This document shows, one piece after another, positions 39,655 through 53,689 of a DNA stretch of 64,000 bases. The notes beneath the pieces are model-generated. The model worked only from the letters and a program-made list of their open reading frames with translations. It was not told the DNA's origin and did no database searches. Positions within the stretch are counted from its first letter, which is position 1; each line of letters begins with the position of its first letter. The DNA comes from Capitulum mitella. Taxonomy: Eukaryota > Arthropoda > Thecostraca > Pollicipedomorpha > Pollicipedidae. The stretch lies in the NCBI GenBank assembly GCA_030062745.1, contig CP099844.1, positions 20,894,596-20,958,595 on the forward strand. The letters run 5' to 3'. A program made the position numbers and the translations under genes.

Positions 39655-39800
39655 GTCCCGGGCGCTGGTGACTCTCAAACTTGAATTTTGCCGGGGCGCT
39701 GGGGATGTTTAAGCCTGAGTTCTGTCCAGGACGCCCTGGACGCTGGGGATGCTCGAGTGTGAATTTTGCCCGGGACTCTGGGGACGAGTTTTACCGGAAC
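39655..39800. repeat. Short degenerate repeat GAATTTTGCCCGGG-GCTGGGGATG
   Basis: Three to four imperfect copies of a 35-50-bp unit with TGAATTTTGCC(G/C)GGG and CGCTGGGGATG words, at the edge of a GC-rich island (39360-39650). Confidence 0.5.
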
Positions 39801-40539
39801 GCTCGCTGGGGGCGTTGGAGCCGGCCCGGTTCAAACGGGGCGGAGGAGCCGTGTTTCACCGGCTGGCAAGTTCCCGCGTCGCTCAGCAGGGCGCAGGTGC
39901 TTAGGCAGACGGACTCGATCGTTTCAGACCCTGCAGCCCCTCGGGCGGCGACGATAACAGAGTCGTCGCCGACTGCTGATGCTGGCCGGGGAGGAGGGTA
40001 GGGGGTGATAAGGCCAGCGCCGAGAGAGGTACGTGCAGCGGATGTTAGGGCTGAGTCGCTTTAATCCGATTTGCATGGGAAAGTGAGCGTCGGTCGGTTT
40101 TCCGGCTTCAAATGCAAACCGTTTGCGTCATTGCACTGAACCTTTGCGAACATTTCTATGCATCGCTTGTACGATGTTGACCAGAACTCAGATCTGCTGC
40201 ACAACACATGAGTGCTTTCGCAGATGCGAGACAGACCAGTTCGAGCTTTGTCACACACTCGCCAGTTTGCATGTCAGTACTGAAAATCGGCGTCACACTG
40301 CATTTGTTTTCACAGGCTGGTGTGATGCGCATCATCAAATGCAATGTTTCTTCGTACACAATAAAGTAACACACAATCAGCACTCACTTCGGAGTGTTCT
40401 TCACTCGACCTTTGAAAGAACTGCATCAAATGAAAACGTTTTTTTTTTTGCCGGAACCCTTTAGGTTATGGGATCGTCCGGAGCACTGACTGTGATCAGA
40501 CGACAGGTATAGGAGCCTCTGTATCGGCGCCTGATGTGG

Positions 40540-40618
40540 CCGAAACGTTTGCACGGCACATTGTCTCTGCAGATTCTACCAAAATTTACCGAGGCAATGT
40601 GCCGTGCAAACGTTTTGG
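40540..40618. repeat. Perfect hairpin: 28-bp arms, 23-bp loop
   Basis: The arms 40540-40567 and 40591-40618 pair along all 28 positions if two G.U pairs are allowed in + strand RNA. The arm core is ACGTTTGCACGGCACATTG. The 23-base loop is TGCAGATTC... to ACC. The stem and loop are similar in size to a short small-RNA precursor. No transcription evidence exists in the sequence alone. Confidence 0.85.
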
Positions 40619-43600
40619 TTGCTTAGCCGGGATTGTAAAAGTCAAAAGTCAAGAAACTGGAAAAATAACCGCTAATAGGCTGGAAAATGTTGACAACACA
40701 AGAGCAAATGTTGATGAAGTTATTGTCTAGAAAACCGTGGTCAGGATTTCATTTTCATTACCTGGCTACTCTGACTACAGTACTGGACAGACTGACCCTG
40801 CCCATAACTTAATGCCGTAAATTAAACGACGCATCTTTAACTGCGATCACCGGTGAATTATTTAGCATCTCCCTCCCTCTAACGCTCTGACGCCTCTCAA
40901 GACCAACCCGGCACTAACCAGAGAACAGGACAACTACAAGACAGACCCGGCACTAAAGCTGCAGAAACTTGGTGGTGTCACGGGACATCTTCCGACCAGG
41001 AGCTTTGGTGAGACCTGCTGAGTGTCGCAGGTTCAAACGAGACCTCGATTCCGTTTTTCTCCCTGAACACTGGTCGAAGATAAATGTGTACCATGGATAA
41101 AGAAGCTGAAAAAGATGCATCGAAGCTGTGAGAGCGCATGCTTCTTATTTCCAAATGTCCGGATTATCCGTACTAGAGTGTGATGGGTGTTTTTTGTAAC
41201 ACTCGTCTCACAACACGTATCATCTAAATTGTAAGCCCGGCCACTTGAAAACCACTTGGCCTCACCCTGTCTTGCAGTCGACGTAGCGAGACGTTCCCTG
41301 GGAACTGTCTGAATCGTTCTGCGCGATATTGAGGTGTGGTTTAGTGATGAGGCCGTAAGACCGTTGGAGGACGAGGAGGCTGGCCTTGCTGTGGGAAATA
41401 CTCGAGGTGTTGTTAGACTGAGACGGAAATTGGGCTGCGCCGCTTCTTGGTCGTCGAGTGTGTCGAGCATTGCTCAACAAAGTTTTCTCTCTTTCTTTCG
41501 CTGGCGTCGGGACCAGTCGACATGACATGCCTTCTGCCAGGGTCAGTTCTTAACATAACAGTCGAGAGGACACTCGCAGTTCCGCGTAAACATACTGGAG
41601 CTGCTGTCTCCTGGCAGTTTGTTGTCGTTCCCGGGCGAAGGCGTGATCGCTTTTGCGCAGGCATTTAGATGACTGTTTTTGCTTTTTCGTTCCGATCAAC
41701 AGAAGGTGCTGTGATTGATATGACATAAATGGTTTAAGGAGAGGGAGGGGTCCGCTTCCGCCGCCCGCCGCTTAGATCCTCCCTTCCCGTAGGATCTCCA
41801 ACCTGGTATGTGCGTGTATGCTTGTTCATGGATACGTTAATCGTCATTTCGGCCGTATGTATGTACATCCATCCAGACGTGGTTTGACGTCATTTTTTCT
41901 CGATAATCTCAGCATTACCCTATGAGTTAAACTCTCGATCATGACTGCAGTCTGTCTTGTTGGTCGGACTGCATCATCGTAAGCTGTGAGGCGCCGTGCC
42001 ACATCCCACCTGCGCTGCTGAACTCCAGCCACCAGCCAGCCAACTAAACAAGCGAACACATAAAATGAGCAAACACCAACTAAGCAAACAAACAAATGAA
42101 TGAGCAAATAAACACCAACCAAAGGACCAACCTCCGAATCAAACTACAACCATCTCGCTGTTGAGGGGCGGTCAGACACAGCTGTCAGAACATGCAGTAC
42201 CGCGCTACGGCAAACAGTGGCCTCGATGAGGCGATGGGAATCCGTTGAATCATCGTTGCGAAACTGAGTTTGTGACTTAACGTTAGCGCTGACCGAGCGT
42301 CCGCGCCTTTTACAAACGATAAGGGCGCGGCCAGCTCCTGAGGCTGCCACGCCGGTGGCATACACATGCAAAATTACACGAGCTGTAAGGAAGCCCAGCG
42401 TTTTTTTTTTTTTTTAAACCACCCCGTCGAGCCCTTTGCAACGCCGTCCGGACGACATGAAACAGCAAAGATTCTAAAGTCAGATATATGGCGACTAAGT
42501 GCAGTTCGCTTACGTAAATGGTCTTGAGGTTGCTGGCCTCTGCGTTTCAATTATTATGGTTGAAATAAAACATCGCGTAAGCTGTACGCAACAAACGGAA
42601 AGCCGGTCCCCGGATAAACCGAGACATGAATGCGTGCAGCTCCCCGGCGGCGAATGCCGTGTACTCATGGCATGGAAATCCATTGATCCTGCAATCTTCA
42701 GTCCGGTCACGTGAACGTCTCGAATTAAAAAGGAATCCTGGAAATCTTGCCATGGTAGGCTGATGACTACATATGAACGCCTAATGTCTTAAATTGGTCT
42801 GGAAAATAGTCCCTTTTTATTGCAAACCAATTTTTTGCTACACGGCAGCTTTTGAAGAGCTGAAAAAACCTATCAATATAAAAAAGCAAGGTAAAGTGCG
42901 CGGTGAAATACCTCACCGATTCTAGCTTCAGATTATCTTCGCGAAAGACCTAAGCTGGCTCCACATAAAGGCAGCACGGCGTTATTTATCAACGGGCGAC
43001 GGGAGTCAAGTTCAAACGAAATTTCGAGAATGCATGGTTTTGATCCGTTGTATTTTCTCGTTTGTATTTTCTGCTTTTCATCAGACATGCTAGCGACGGC
43101 TGGCTAGATATTTGGAAGTCTTCCTGAATGGCTTCATTTTAGGCCTCGAGAACCGTGGAATCCACTCCCGCGAAAGATGAGTTCGGAATACAGCCGCGTC
43201 AAACCAAAGGGCTCTCCGCGTGGTCCTGGAAGCACTTTCGCTAAGGGTCAAAGATCAAAAAGATATCGGTAATTCATGTTGAATTTTCCGCTCTCTTCGT
43301 CCTCTGAGTTCCGTGTGCAAACAGCTCAGTATTCTTTTCGTGGCAGCTGCATTGTCTTTTACTGGTGAAGTGTTTACCGCGACGCCTGTTAATGAGGCCT
43401 GATTGTTTTCCTTATGAAAAGGCTCTGAACCCATAACGTTAGCTCCGGCTTCTGGCGGGAGCGAAAATTCCGGTTATTCCATTAACCCCATCGGCGTGCT
43501 TTGAATTTATCCGTCAACAGCACGGACAGGCAGCTTGTTAAAAAAGCTTTCTATTGAGAGTCGTGCCAGCATGGGAACGGAAGCGATACTTGATCCGGAT

Positions 43601-44443
43601 CAAAAACTAGTCGGTATTTCGGTGAGCAGGCTATGTCTCTGATACTGCATCCAAGAGGGTAATCTGACCCGCACGGCAGCTTTGTGACAAAGCACACATT
43701 CTGTGGAAATTGATCTGATAATGTGCTGGTTCTGATTGAATTGCAGTTAGATGTCATTTTCTCTTGGAAGATGTTTTAATCTGCTGGATCTGTTCCAGTA
43801 GGGATGGTATGAACCGTGCCGAGATTGGTTGAGATTGATTGCATGTTTTGATGAGCAGGGCTATTTTAGGCTCTGTGTTACAATTAGGTCAGCGACGAAA
43901 ACGTGAACAGCATCCTCGTGCTGGGACCTGGAACAACAGCCAGAGTATATCGAACAGCGGGATCAACGAAATCCTGAACGAAAAATAATTAAAACTGTGG
44001 GTTAGGATATTTGAACGAAGTTGATGAGATTACGCCCTGAGGCCCTATGCCCAGGAAACACGCACAGTATGACAATGAAATGAGGCACTGAGGTCCTGTG
44101 TCCAGGAATCAACCAACTTAACGACAAGAACGCATGCCTGTCAACTGTCGTAAAGCGTTCATATTGCCATTACCTAATGCATGTAGGGCGTAAAATCGGA
44201 ATCAGGTTAGTTCTGTGTGAGCTTCATTGGCTTTACCTTGCAGTTGTTAACTTTGGTTTCGCCTTGACTGCTTGAGTCTTCGGTCGTGAGAAAGAAATCT
44301 GAACGTGCGAAATTCATCACTTGCATACCTCAGTTACCTATACATGATCAACCAAAAGAGAAAAGTCAACGTTTGTGCTGTTTGGTATACTTTTTGGAGA
44401 TAAACATTAAGATGCAAGAGTTAAGGAGAGATGGCGGAGGGAA

Positions 44444-44444
<1 letters not shown>

Positions 44445-44488
<44 letters not shown>
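44445..44488. repeat. (GA)n microsatellite
   Basis: About 22 perfect GA dinucleotides. The flanking open frames on both strands are low complexity. Confidence 0.97.
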
Positions 44489-44491
<3 letters not shown>

Positions 44492-44559
44492 GGAAGCGAC
44501 AGGCAGAAAGACAGAGATATGAGAGCGAGGCGTCCCATCGCCGGACGCCTGATACGGCC

Positions 44560-44660
44560 TGATGCGGGCCGGCTCGGGGTGTGCTCCCATTATCAGCCGA
44601 GCACGGAGCGGGCCGCACGGGGGCTGTAAAGATAATGCCCGGATTAATGGCGCCATGTGC
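44560..44660. promoter_or_regulatory. GC-rich block with GATAA and GGATTA motifs
   Basis: In GC-rich sequence the AT-containing words stand out: CATTATCAG (GATAA reversed), AAAGATAATG (GATAA) and GGATTAATGG (TAATCC-type homeodomain site plus TTAATGG). Such isolated AT motifs in GC-rich DNA are compatible with an enhancer. Call by motif only. Confidence 0.25.
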
Positions 44661-44694
44661 GGCCGCCCTCGCTGCGCACCGTCTGACCGGCCTG

Positions 44695-44905
44695 ATGTCA
44701 GGCTTTACTGCGCTGCTCACAGTCTTACCGGCCTGATGTCAGGCTTTACTGCGCTGCTCACAGTCCTACCGGCCTGATGTCAGGCTTTACTGCACTGCTC
44801 ACAGTCTTACCGGCCTGATGTCAGGCTTTACTGCACTGCTCACAGTCTTACCGGCCTGATGTCAGGCTTCACTGCGCTGCTCACAGTCCTTCCGGCCGGA
44901 TCTGA
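44695..44905. repeat. 41-bp minisatellite, 5 copies
   Basis: The unit begins ACCGGCCTGATGTCAGGCTT and goes on TACTGCGCTGCTCACAGTCTT. Copies are nearly identical, with a degenerate sixth. The unit contains the palindrome-like GCCTGATGTCAGGC. Confidence 0.9.
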
Positions 44906-47900
44906 GGCCAAACTGCCCATCTAACAGTCTTAGCGGCCCGATCTGAAACCGAGTCTGTTGCTGAGTTGGGCAAACCCCGAAAGAAAGTCAAAGCTCAGTG
45001 GTGGCGATGCCGCCCTTTGTTGGCGTAAGGAAGTCAGCAGATGTGTGTGTCTGCCACTTGTCAATGAGCAGGCCTTGGGTCCTAAACCAGACATCGAAGT
45101 TACCCTGACACCTGTCTGTGGCATCCCATACAAGTGCAGAACAGAAACTGTCTGAAGCCGCTGTAAAAATTGCTAACATGTGATGCATAATTGTTGTAAA
45201 TATGGGCCTAAAGTGGTGTCCAAAATGAAAGCGAAATTTACGACTGTTTCTGCATGGTTGGCAAACCAAAATTTGCGGTTCAAAATAGACGTAAGACGAC
45301 CAATGGCATAACAGACTGCGAAGCGGCTTGCCATGTTGTCGGCTTGAGGCTAATGTTGTGGATGATGAAACGAGACGAAAAAATGTTTTTGTTGATGAAA
45401 TGAAAAATGAAAATGAAAAAAAAATATGAAAGTTTATCATTGTTTCTTACAATACTCTCACTGCACAAGGTGTACTGTCTTTCCTCCTACGCTATCCATG
45501 TCATTTTCCAGATAACCTGATGGTGATCGAGAATATGTGTTGAAGATTACCAGCTTGGCCTCTGTTTCCACGTTATTGCGATTGCTGATAAGAGATAGGC
45601 ATGTCGACAAGATGTGCTGTGTCGACTGGCATGCGTACAAGGCTGATGGAAATAAACTGATGCAATCCCGACTAGAGATTCTGTGACAGGAATTCCCGTG
45701 TTTCGTGCGTGACGTACTTTGGACAAACCTAATACTCCCTGAGCAACTTAATCGCGTTGATGAGTTTATGACAGATCATTATGCATCTGCTGATTAAGTG
45801 TTTGCTACGAGCGAGGCCACCACGCCTAACCAGTGACGACAAAATTGGATGCTTTGTTTCCAAACTTTGTGGTACCCCTCATCAGTTTGCCCCTCCAAAA
45901 AAGGAAAAAAATTGTTTGGCCTCTCCTCAGATGTCAAGTTGGACTCGCTATTGCTCACTCGTCATCTTTCAGAGGCTGAGGCATTCGGAAGCTCTTCTCT
46001 GTGTCAATCCGCCGCGCGTTGTCGAATCGCTCACTTGATCAACGCAAGTGGAAATAGGTCCATTCTTTACATGAGCGTAGAAGCATTGAAAAATGAGGAG
46101 GGATGGGCAAAGATGTTTTTCTCACAAGACTAATGTTAGATCCTGAAAAGGGGCGACATAGACCCTCCATCCCCCCTTCCCCACGCCTCCCTACACCCAT
46201 GATTCTCTCCTCATGGAAATTTATGTGGTATTTTATAAATCTTTCGAAAACATTGTCCTAGAATTCATGGGAAGGTTTGAGGTCCCGTGAGGTTATTCTA
46301 TATTCCTCTTTCATCTCATCACACTGAAAGGATTGTAATGGGGCTGATCAGTTGTCTTTACTTTGCTTCAAAAAACAAAAGTTTCTGCTTTGAAAAATTA
46401 GTTTTAGAAACCTTTGAAGTTTCATCTGTGATGGGTAAATGTGACCAGTCCAACTTTGCATGATGAATAGCACCTTTATTTGACATCAGATGAGTTCGTA
46501 GCCTAGCAGAGGAAGCATGCAATAAATTCGAAACGTACAGCACGCAAGCCTCATTGGCAATGGCACATCACACCCTGCGGGCGCTGGCCGTACCAGGAGA
46601 GCGGAACCTGTCTCTGCCCTGATCTCGTCGGCTGGTCGCGCGAGTCCCTCTCGGGCAGGCGGCGCGCTATCGGGCCTATTTATATACGACATCAGCGGCG
46701 GGTCCTGGCCGCCTTCGGGCAGTTAGCCGCTGCAGCACGGCCGACGGTTCCCAGCAGTGGATAATTTAACAAACCGGGACGCCGGAACTTCCTGGAAATA
46801 GTTTTAACCGAGCCGGCTTTGGCGCGCTGGGCAGAGCGGTTAAACATCAAGCAGAAATAGCAGACCAGTTCAGCTCGGCGACAGATTCGGCGCATGACGT
46901 GTGCGGAGGATCAACGTTGTGACAATGCCGTGACACAGCTGAGAAACTGTAGGACTGCAAGTCTCGCCGATTGATGGCCCGACGATGACGCCCTGTAAAT
47001 AAGTGTTCGAAATAAAATAAAACATTCGCATGCACGGGCCCGGCCCGAACGCGTTTTTCATGCGAGAAGAATAAGGTACCTGCATAGACCAGAATAACTG
47101 CGACATCTGCAGTAAGATGTCTTTGTTCCCTCTTTTCGGTGATAATCTGTCATCTTCTCGTTCTATTGATCTCCTCTTTAGGCTATTGTGTCGTTCCTAT
47201 CTGCATCGGCTTCTAATGACCGGCCCCGTGTACGGACTGTTGTTCTTCAGTTAGAGGCGTGCTGTTTTCCGGTTTTCGACGAAATAAGCCTTGCTCTAGG
47301 CCGAGTCCTGACGGCTGTAGGGGGAATCTTTCGGCCCCGAGTGAGCAGAGGATTTAGTCCCGTAACGCGGGCACGGCCAGGGATGCATTCTTCCCACCAC
47401 AGCAGGTACCTGAGCCGGAGACCAATGGGCTACTCTGGGCCTTGATATTTGTGGTGCTATTTAGCGATGCAATTTGGACAAGAATGAGTTCAGAGCGATA
47501 CTGATCGTTTGGCAGTTATTTAGATAGCAGCAGCATTTAGGCGCCGTTGGCCGGCACCGTTTGGCCGCCGGCTGTTGGCCGCACTGCTGAGCGCCGACAG
47601 GGGACTCGGAGGAGGGAGCTATTTGCCGCAAATGAGGACCACTCCCACCAGGAACGAGACACCAGCTCTTGAAATGTTGACGTTTAAGGGGCCGGCGGCG
47701 TAGGAAACCAAACGGAAGTGTCTGTGTTTGGCAAACAGCTATCTCATCACCACCCCTAGAAGAAATCTGTCAATGTGCACGTGTTTCTGCGAGCTGTGAC
47801 CACCAGAATGTGGCCCTGTCCTCTCATTTCATTTCGCTCCGACGATCTCCAGCTGGCAGAAACCACATCGCTGCTGACGCTCGCAGACAAAGAATGACAG

Positions 47901-50240
47901 CTAACATTTCCGAAATGAAGTGTCAAGATATTCGTCATGCACCCTGCCGGGCTTCATAAGACTTAAAGTGAACAGAACAGACAACATATCTCCGGCGAAT
48001 GGTTGCAAAAATGTCCGACAGCTCGGCGAAGGAAACTGGGACCACTAGCCTTTGGAGCGGGGGTTTCAGCTATTCTTAGACAGGATTTTGCGCACTGATC
48101 CAGAAGGCAATTATTTCGGTCGCGCCTGGACAGGCTGCCCTTCCATGTCGGCATATGGCTGGAAAGTCTGGCCGGAATACACACTGGACAGGTCATCCCA
48201 TTATGGCAGTATGTCAGGAGATTAGTGTTGAGTACACACTGGGCAGAGGGCAAGGTATAGCTCGCCCAGCGAGAGCATACTTGCTTCTAAACACATGCCG
48301 GAAGGTCGTCTCATCAGAGACACAGTGCTTGGCCGAGACATTTCTAAAACGTTCCTCGTTGAGCTGCGCGAATTCACAGGCAAAGCATAGGTGAGGTTAC
48401 TCCTAAAGCTAGATAAATACCCAATGGCCTGCAAGAATGAGTTCGATCAGTGTGAGAATTTATGTGAGCAGGTACAACGATGTTCCACGTTTGAAACCGT
48501 CAACTAACGCCTGACCTACGCTCAGTTTCGATAGTTTCGGTGCAATAGATATGTCATAATGCAGGAGGCTTACAAAGCTCCACCAGTCATCACCAGGCGA
48601 AACACCTCGTAAGGTGACGTTACTGATGATGTTACATCTTGCTTCTAAACTGCGTTTTCCTTCAAAATCGTTTTTATGTGTACTTCTGCCCAATGAACGA
48701 CCTTCCTCCCTGATGGTGGTTGGCAGCAGTAAGGTAACCAGGCAAGTGATATAGTTTTTGAACACGGTACAATATTCCGCCAGGGTCATCGAATGTGCTG
48801 ACTTAAGATTTGTGAGCTCCATTACGGTCAAAACAGCGCCTTGTCGTAGGGCTCTGTAGAACTTCCAAATTTCCCCCTGTTGTCCGATTATAAGACTCTG
48901 GACCTCTGCAATGGTCACCGGGACGTTCCTCTGGGGTCTCCGCATGGGCCTGTGGTGGCGGCCGGCAAGACATCTCATCAGCGGTACGGGTCGCGCGCCG
49001 GGCGCCGCGCGCCGGGCGCCGCGCGCCGTCCGCTCATCATCGATTTATCGACTGGCCGGCGGCCGACACGCGGCGGCGGCGCCGGCCGGTCCGGCTGACC
49101 GCGCCGCCGGTCCCGCGCCACCTAATGGGGCCGTGACTTACGCCGCTCGCCCTGTTTGCCGGCCGCCCGCCGCGGCCGCCATCGGTCTTCATCAGAGCGC
49201 CGGCGGTCACGTGGCGTCACGTAAGAACCCCGACCTCAGACGGGGACCGGCCTGGACGGTAGCGACCTGGCTGTGGGACGACGCCTACCAGCGTCCACTG
49301 GTCGGCGACGAGTCCAGAGGCTCTTCTGTATGGTGCTTATTTAATGAAACAAAACTCATAATGTACTGTAAACATCCACTGACGATATTATACTGGACAC
49401 TCTGGGCGGGGCAGCTTGCTCTAGTCGTACCTCATGGGAACATAGTGGTTTCCAAAGGAGTTAAAGCGTGGCCGTTCGTCGCTTGAACAAATGTAATGTT
49501 AAAGCATGCATGAACTCGTGATAGCACTGTCCACCAAATAAGAACGGGCGTTTCTCCTCGGCCTCTCCGGAACTACCTTTCATGTACGCTGTGGAAAATC
49601 CTCCGCCACAACGGCCGGACGGAGAAATGGTCATTTATTTCAGGTGCAATCGCATGCTAGTCGCCAGCGATTCAACAAGCATTGCCAGCCTGGATTTCGG
49701 CATGACAAGCCGTGAAATGTTTATTGCCAGCCATGCAGATATCCATGCAGATATCCAGAAAAGAAGGGCTTGTCGCCCTAAAGCCTCTTGCCGAAGCGCA
49801 TTCTTTCACTGTCAACAACATTGTAGGTCCCTGGAGCCAGGATACAGATGTCCAGGACGTACTCATCTCCCGGTGGTGAGAGGTAATCAGATTATGCAGA
49901 TACACCCACCTAGAAATCTATGCGGAACAATATTCATCAGAGGAAGGCAGAGCAAATAAGCCGTACTGTATCGACAAATCGGTGACGAACAGCTTTTTCC
50001 GTCCGAAAACATACTTTGCGATTCGTTTGGGAATTGTCTCCCGCGGCAAATCGATGTATAGTTTATTCGATATAAACTGTCACGGACTGGAACGTAGGAG
50101 TATCCCAGAAAGGATTGGGGTGGGGGGTAAATACGCTTTTTTGTGATCTTAAATTTCCCAAAAATTGGGAGGTTATGGGCCCCCTCCTTCGTTCTTATGG
50201 CTATGGTCACAGACTTTCGTGCACACTGTTTTCCAGGCAA

Positions 50241-50280
50241 TACGTGATTGGTCAGACCATCACGACTGACCAATCACGTA
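50241..50280. repeat. Perfect hairpin: 15-bp arms, 10-bp loop
   Basis: TACGTGATTGGTCAG (50241-50255) is the exact reverse complement of CTGACCAATCACGTA (50266-50280). Each arm contains a CCAAT-box word (ATTGG/CCAAT). Confidence 0.85.
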
Positions 50281-51039
50281 CGCCAACACAAAGCAGGGTG
50301 TTAAAAAACAGCAGGAGCAGCGACTTCACCACTTCGTAGGGAAGACTGCTCTGAGCGATTTGGCACGGACCGACACGGCTCGGCACGGGCTTTGGCGCTG
50401 TTCCTTCACTGCAGCTGACCCCGCGAGGTCCGACGGCACCTGTCATCCTTCTGCAGCCTCCGTGCTCATCACCGAACCGGGCTGTCCGCCGCTGAACATA
50501 GCATCTCGCGGACGCTTCGATTTGAGCCGAAATTTTGCCCAGAACTGCAGCCGCTCGGCACCGTCGTTTCCCGGCAGCGTTTCTCGATGGAGTTTCTTCC
50601 TCTGGAGCTCACCGAGTTAACGCTGTCCTCCAGCCCGTCGTGAGAAATGTTCGGCGCGTCGTGAATACAAACGATGTCTTTTAGGGTCGATGGCGCCTAT
50701 TCTTGGTAAGGTGCCTGTTAAACTGTTATGGGTGTCTGTAACGCCTGACATGGCGCAATTCTAGTTGGAACAGGCCTCTCTCCTGGCCCCTGCTATCTCT
50801 AACCTCGGTCCTGATTAGAGCGCCAAATAGACCTTGGACCCAGGCGATGAAACCGCATAAATAATCGCCATACAATAGCTCTGAATGACACACTTAACAA
50901 TCCACAAACCCTCTGCAATTTTGTTTTCATTTTTTTGCTTCCAGACGTGCTTCTTTGATTGGCTCGTCGCCACTTATGCTGTCGTGATTATTGCAGTGTT
51001 AAAGAACAAGCGCAGTTAGGAGTGATCAAACAGCTTTAC

Positions 51040-51850
51040 CGGACTGGGGATTCAGAAACAGACCAGATTTATCCACCGCGGACTCTGAGTAAAACCAAAT
51101 TAATGGACCTCAGACTCCGAGTCAGGCCAGACTAAGCAAGCGAAGACTCCAAGTAAAACCAGACTGATAACTGCAGATTCCGAGTCAGATCAGACCAATC
51201 AACCGCAGACTCTGAGTCGGACCAGACTAATGACTCGCACTATGAGTCGACTCAGACTAATCAGCCCAAGCTCTGAGTCAAACCAGACTAATCGACCGCA
51301 GACTCTGCGTCAAACTAGACTAACCAACAACAGACTCTAGGTCAAATCGGACTTACCAACCACAGACCGTGAGTCAAATCGGACTAATCAACCGCAGACT
51401 CTGAGTCAAGTCGGGCTCGCCAATTGAGGACTTTGAGTCAAAACAAGACTCATCAACCGCAGATTTTGAGTCAAGTCAGACTCGTCAACCTCATACTTTG
51501 GATCACATCTGCGTCAGACCAGACTCGCCAACTCTGGGCTCCGAGTCAAACTAGAATAACCATCTATGGACTCTGAGTCAAATCAGACTTTGCAGCTATA
51601 GACTCTGAGTCAAACCAGGCTCGTCAATTTTAGACTTTGAGTGAAACCGGGCTAATCAACCGCAGACTCTGAGCCAGACCAAACTTGTCAACTGCAAACT
51701 CTGAGTTAGACCAGACTCGTCAACTGTAGCCTGAGCCAGACCAAACGCGTTAACTGTGGACTCTGAGTCGGACCAAATTCGTCAGCTGTGGACTGTGAGG
51801 AAAACAAGACTCGCCAACTGCAGACTCTGGGTCAGACTAGAAGCGTCACT
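51040..51850. repeat. Degenerate 30-32-bp GACTCTGAGTCAAACCAGACT minisatellite
   Basis: About 25 imperfect units based on GACTCTGAGTCAAACCAG followed by ACTAATCAACCGCA. Units vary widely, so the array is old. Many units contain the GACTCTGAGTC palindrome or TGAGTCA (AP-1-like) words. Confidence 0.9.
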
Positions 51851-53689
51851 TACAGATACTGTCTACTAGTCTACATTGGTCAAATCCCAATGTCGTTAAC
51901 GAAAAAAGGGCGGATCAGATAATGGAAAGAAAGTCGAAGCCCGTTCAGACATTTCGACCATGCCATGCCTGATTTACCACGACACAAATATGAGACATGA
52001 TGTATTTGATCTGCATACTGCTTGGAGCGCGCCATATACATTTTTCAAACCCATTCATGGTCGGGTCTTCTTTGGCGTATCTACATCGCCGACGATAAAG
52101 TGCCGTGGAAAACAAAGAATGGGGAGCATTATTTTATTTTAAGCCGTTTCTTCCCAGGCACTGACAAGGGGACAGGAGCAGTTTCTTGAGGCCAGAAGGG
52201 CAGAATGTTTCTGCTGCCCCCAGACTCTCCCTCTGCTCTTCTTAGCTCTGCCACTGACAGCTCTTTTGGAACATTAACGCGGGCTCATTTCCTCTAAAAG
52301 ACTTTTGTGGCGAACATCATGACTGTTTCTGAAGTATAAAAAAGGCATGCTAAATTGGCTCCGATAAAGGCCGAGAACTCCGACCGTTTAAGGGCAGCTG
52401 TCCTCACGTCTCGTTCGCTAGCGCCACCTGCATCACTTGACAGACAGGTGGCGCTACACTCGCTGCTTGTCCGGCGCGTATGGGCAGTCACGTAGGTTTT
52501 TAGACGATTTATGTGAACCAGGTTTTCCTGCTTGAAACTTGGCATGTGAATGTGCGTGTATATCAGCATAAGTGGTACAAACCTCAGGCCTGTAGAATGG
52601 ACACAAGAGGTCTGCAGGCAGTTAATACGGATGTATTTGTTAGTTCTTAACTGTTAGTTTTTAATGTGAAATCTGGCCTCTGGGCGGAAATTGGCCAATG
52701 TGCTTCACTTCAGACCAGTTTGTTAACGTGAGCTTGATGTAGGTTTCGTCCTAAATTTCCGTCTTTTTAATCTTCTGGTGGCAATAATTCATGAGTTTTA
52801 GACTAACTAGAAAGGCTAGTTAACACCATACGAACGGCAAAACTCCATTTTTTAGCGTAGTTTAGTTTTATGTATGTAAGCCTTTCTAAATAAAACGGTG
52901 AAAATGGTGGCATGCAAAGCACAACACATTGTACTTCAAGGCATAATTGGGTACTGATTTTGTTGATGGCGAAATCACAGTATGAAAATGTAACCGGACA
53001 CCTTCACAAGACTGTAAAGCAAAAATTAACTGACTTTTTTGCATATTGATCTCACTTTTGTTGCTGTTAAAGATACGTTTAAAAATTGTGCATACTTATG
53101 CAAAAATTCAGGACGGTAGCTTCCTTTTATTAGGGATGTATTACGGAAAAACATCCGCGTCATTTAACCTCGCATAGGGGAAAGGTTCAACAGCGCTAAG
53201 GTCGATTTCAAATGCGAAACGTTCATTAACATTGGTGAAACGTGAGCATTTGCATATCTGCCCTTCAAAACTGATCTTTGCTTGCTCTGTTTCACAGGCT
53301 GCCTTATGACCGTCCAAAAACTAAGTCCATATTTGGTTTGCGAATTCATTTAATTAGCATGCCGGGGTTACGCATGATACACACATTCGTGATGTTTTTG
53401 AACCGTGCCAAAGACGGACGAATGGAGTCGCATCGATGATAGCACGTGAGCCCCAGAAGCCGAAACAATCAAAACAGTACCGAGCACGACCACGCCGATA
53501 GTTTACGAAATTCACAGCCGGGTTGTACTTTGGCCAGCCGTCTTTTGGCTGTTTCTTCAAAAAAAAAAAAACACTTGCTTAAAACGAATGCACTTCTTAA
53601 AATGGCAGTTGATAATCTGCTACTGGCCAGGAGCCAAGGGGAGCGCGACGGGGACGACCGCCCGCTCCTGGAGGTCGACCAGGGGTCCT

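Noticed and set aside
46676-46690. TATTTATATA as TATA box or MEF2 site
   Set aside because: A single short motif without a downstream gene is not enough for a promoter call.
48460-48978. 172-codon minus-strand frame
   Set aside because: Longest non-repetitive frame in the gene-poor stretch, but no recognised domain, splice pattern or composition bias; not supported as a gene.
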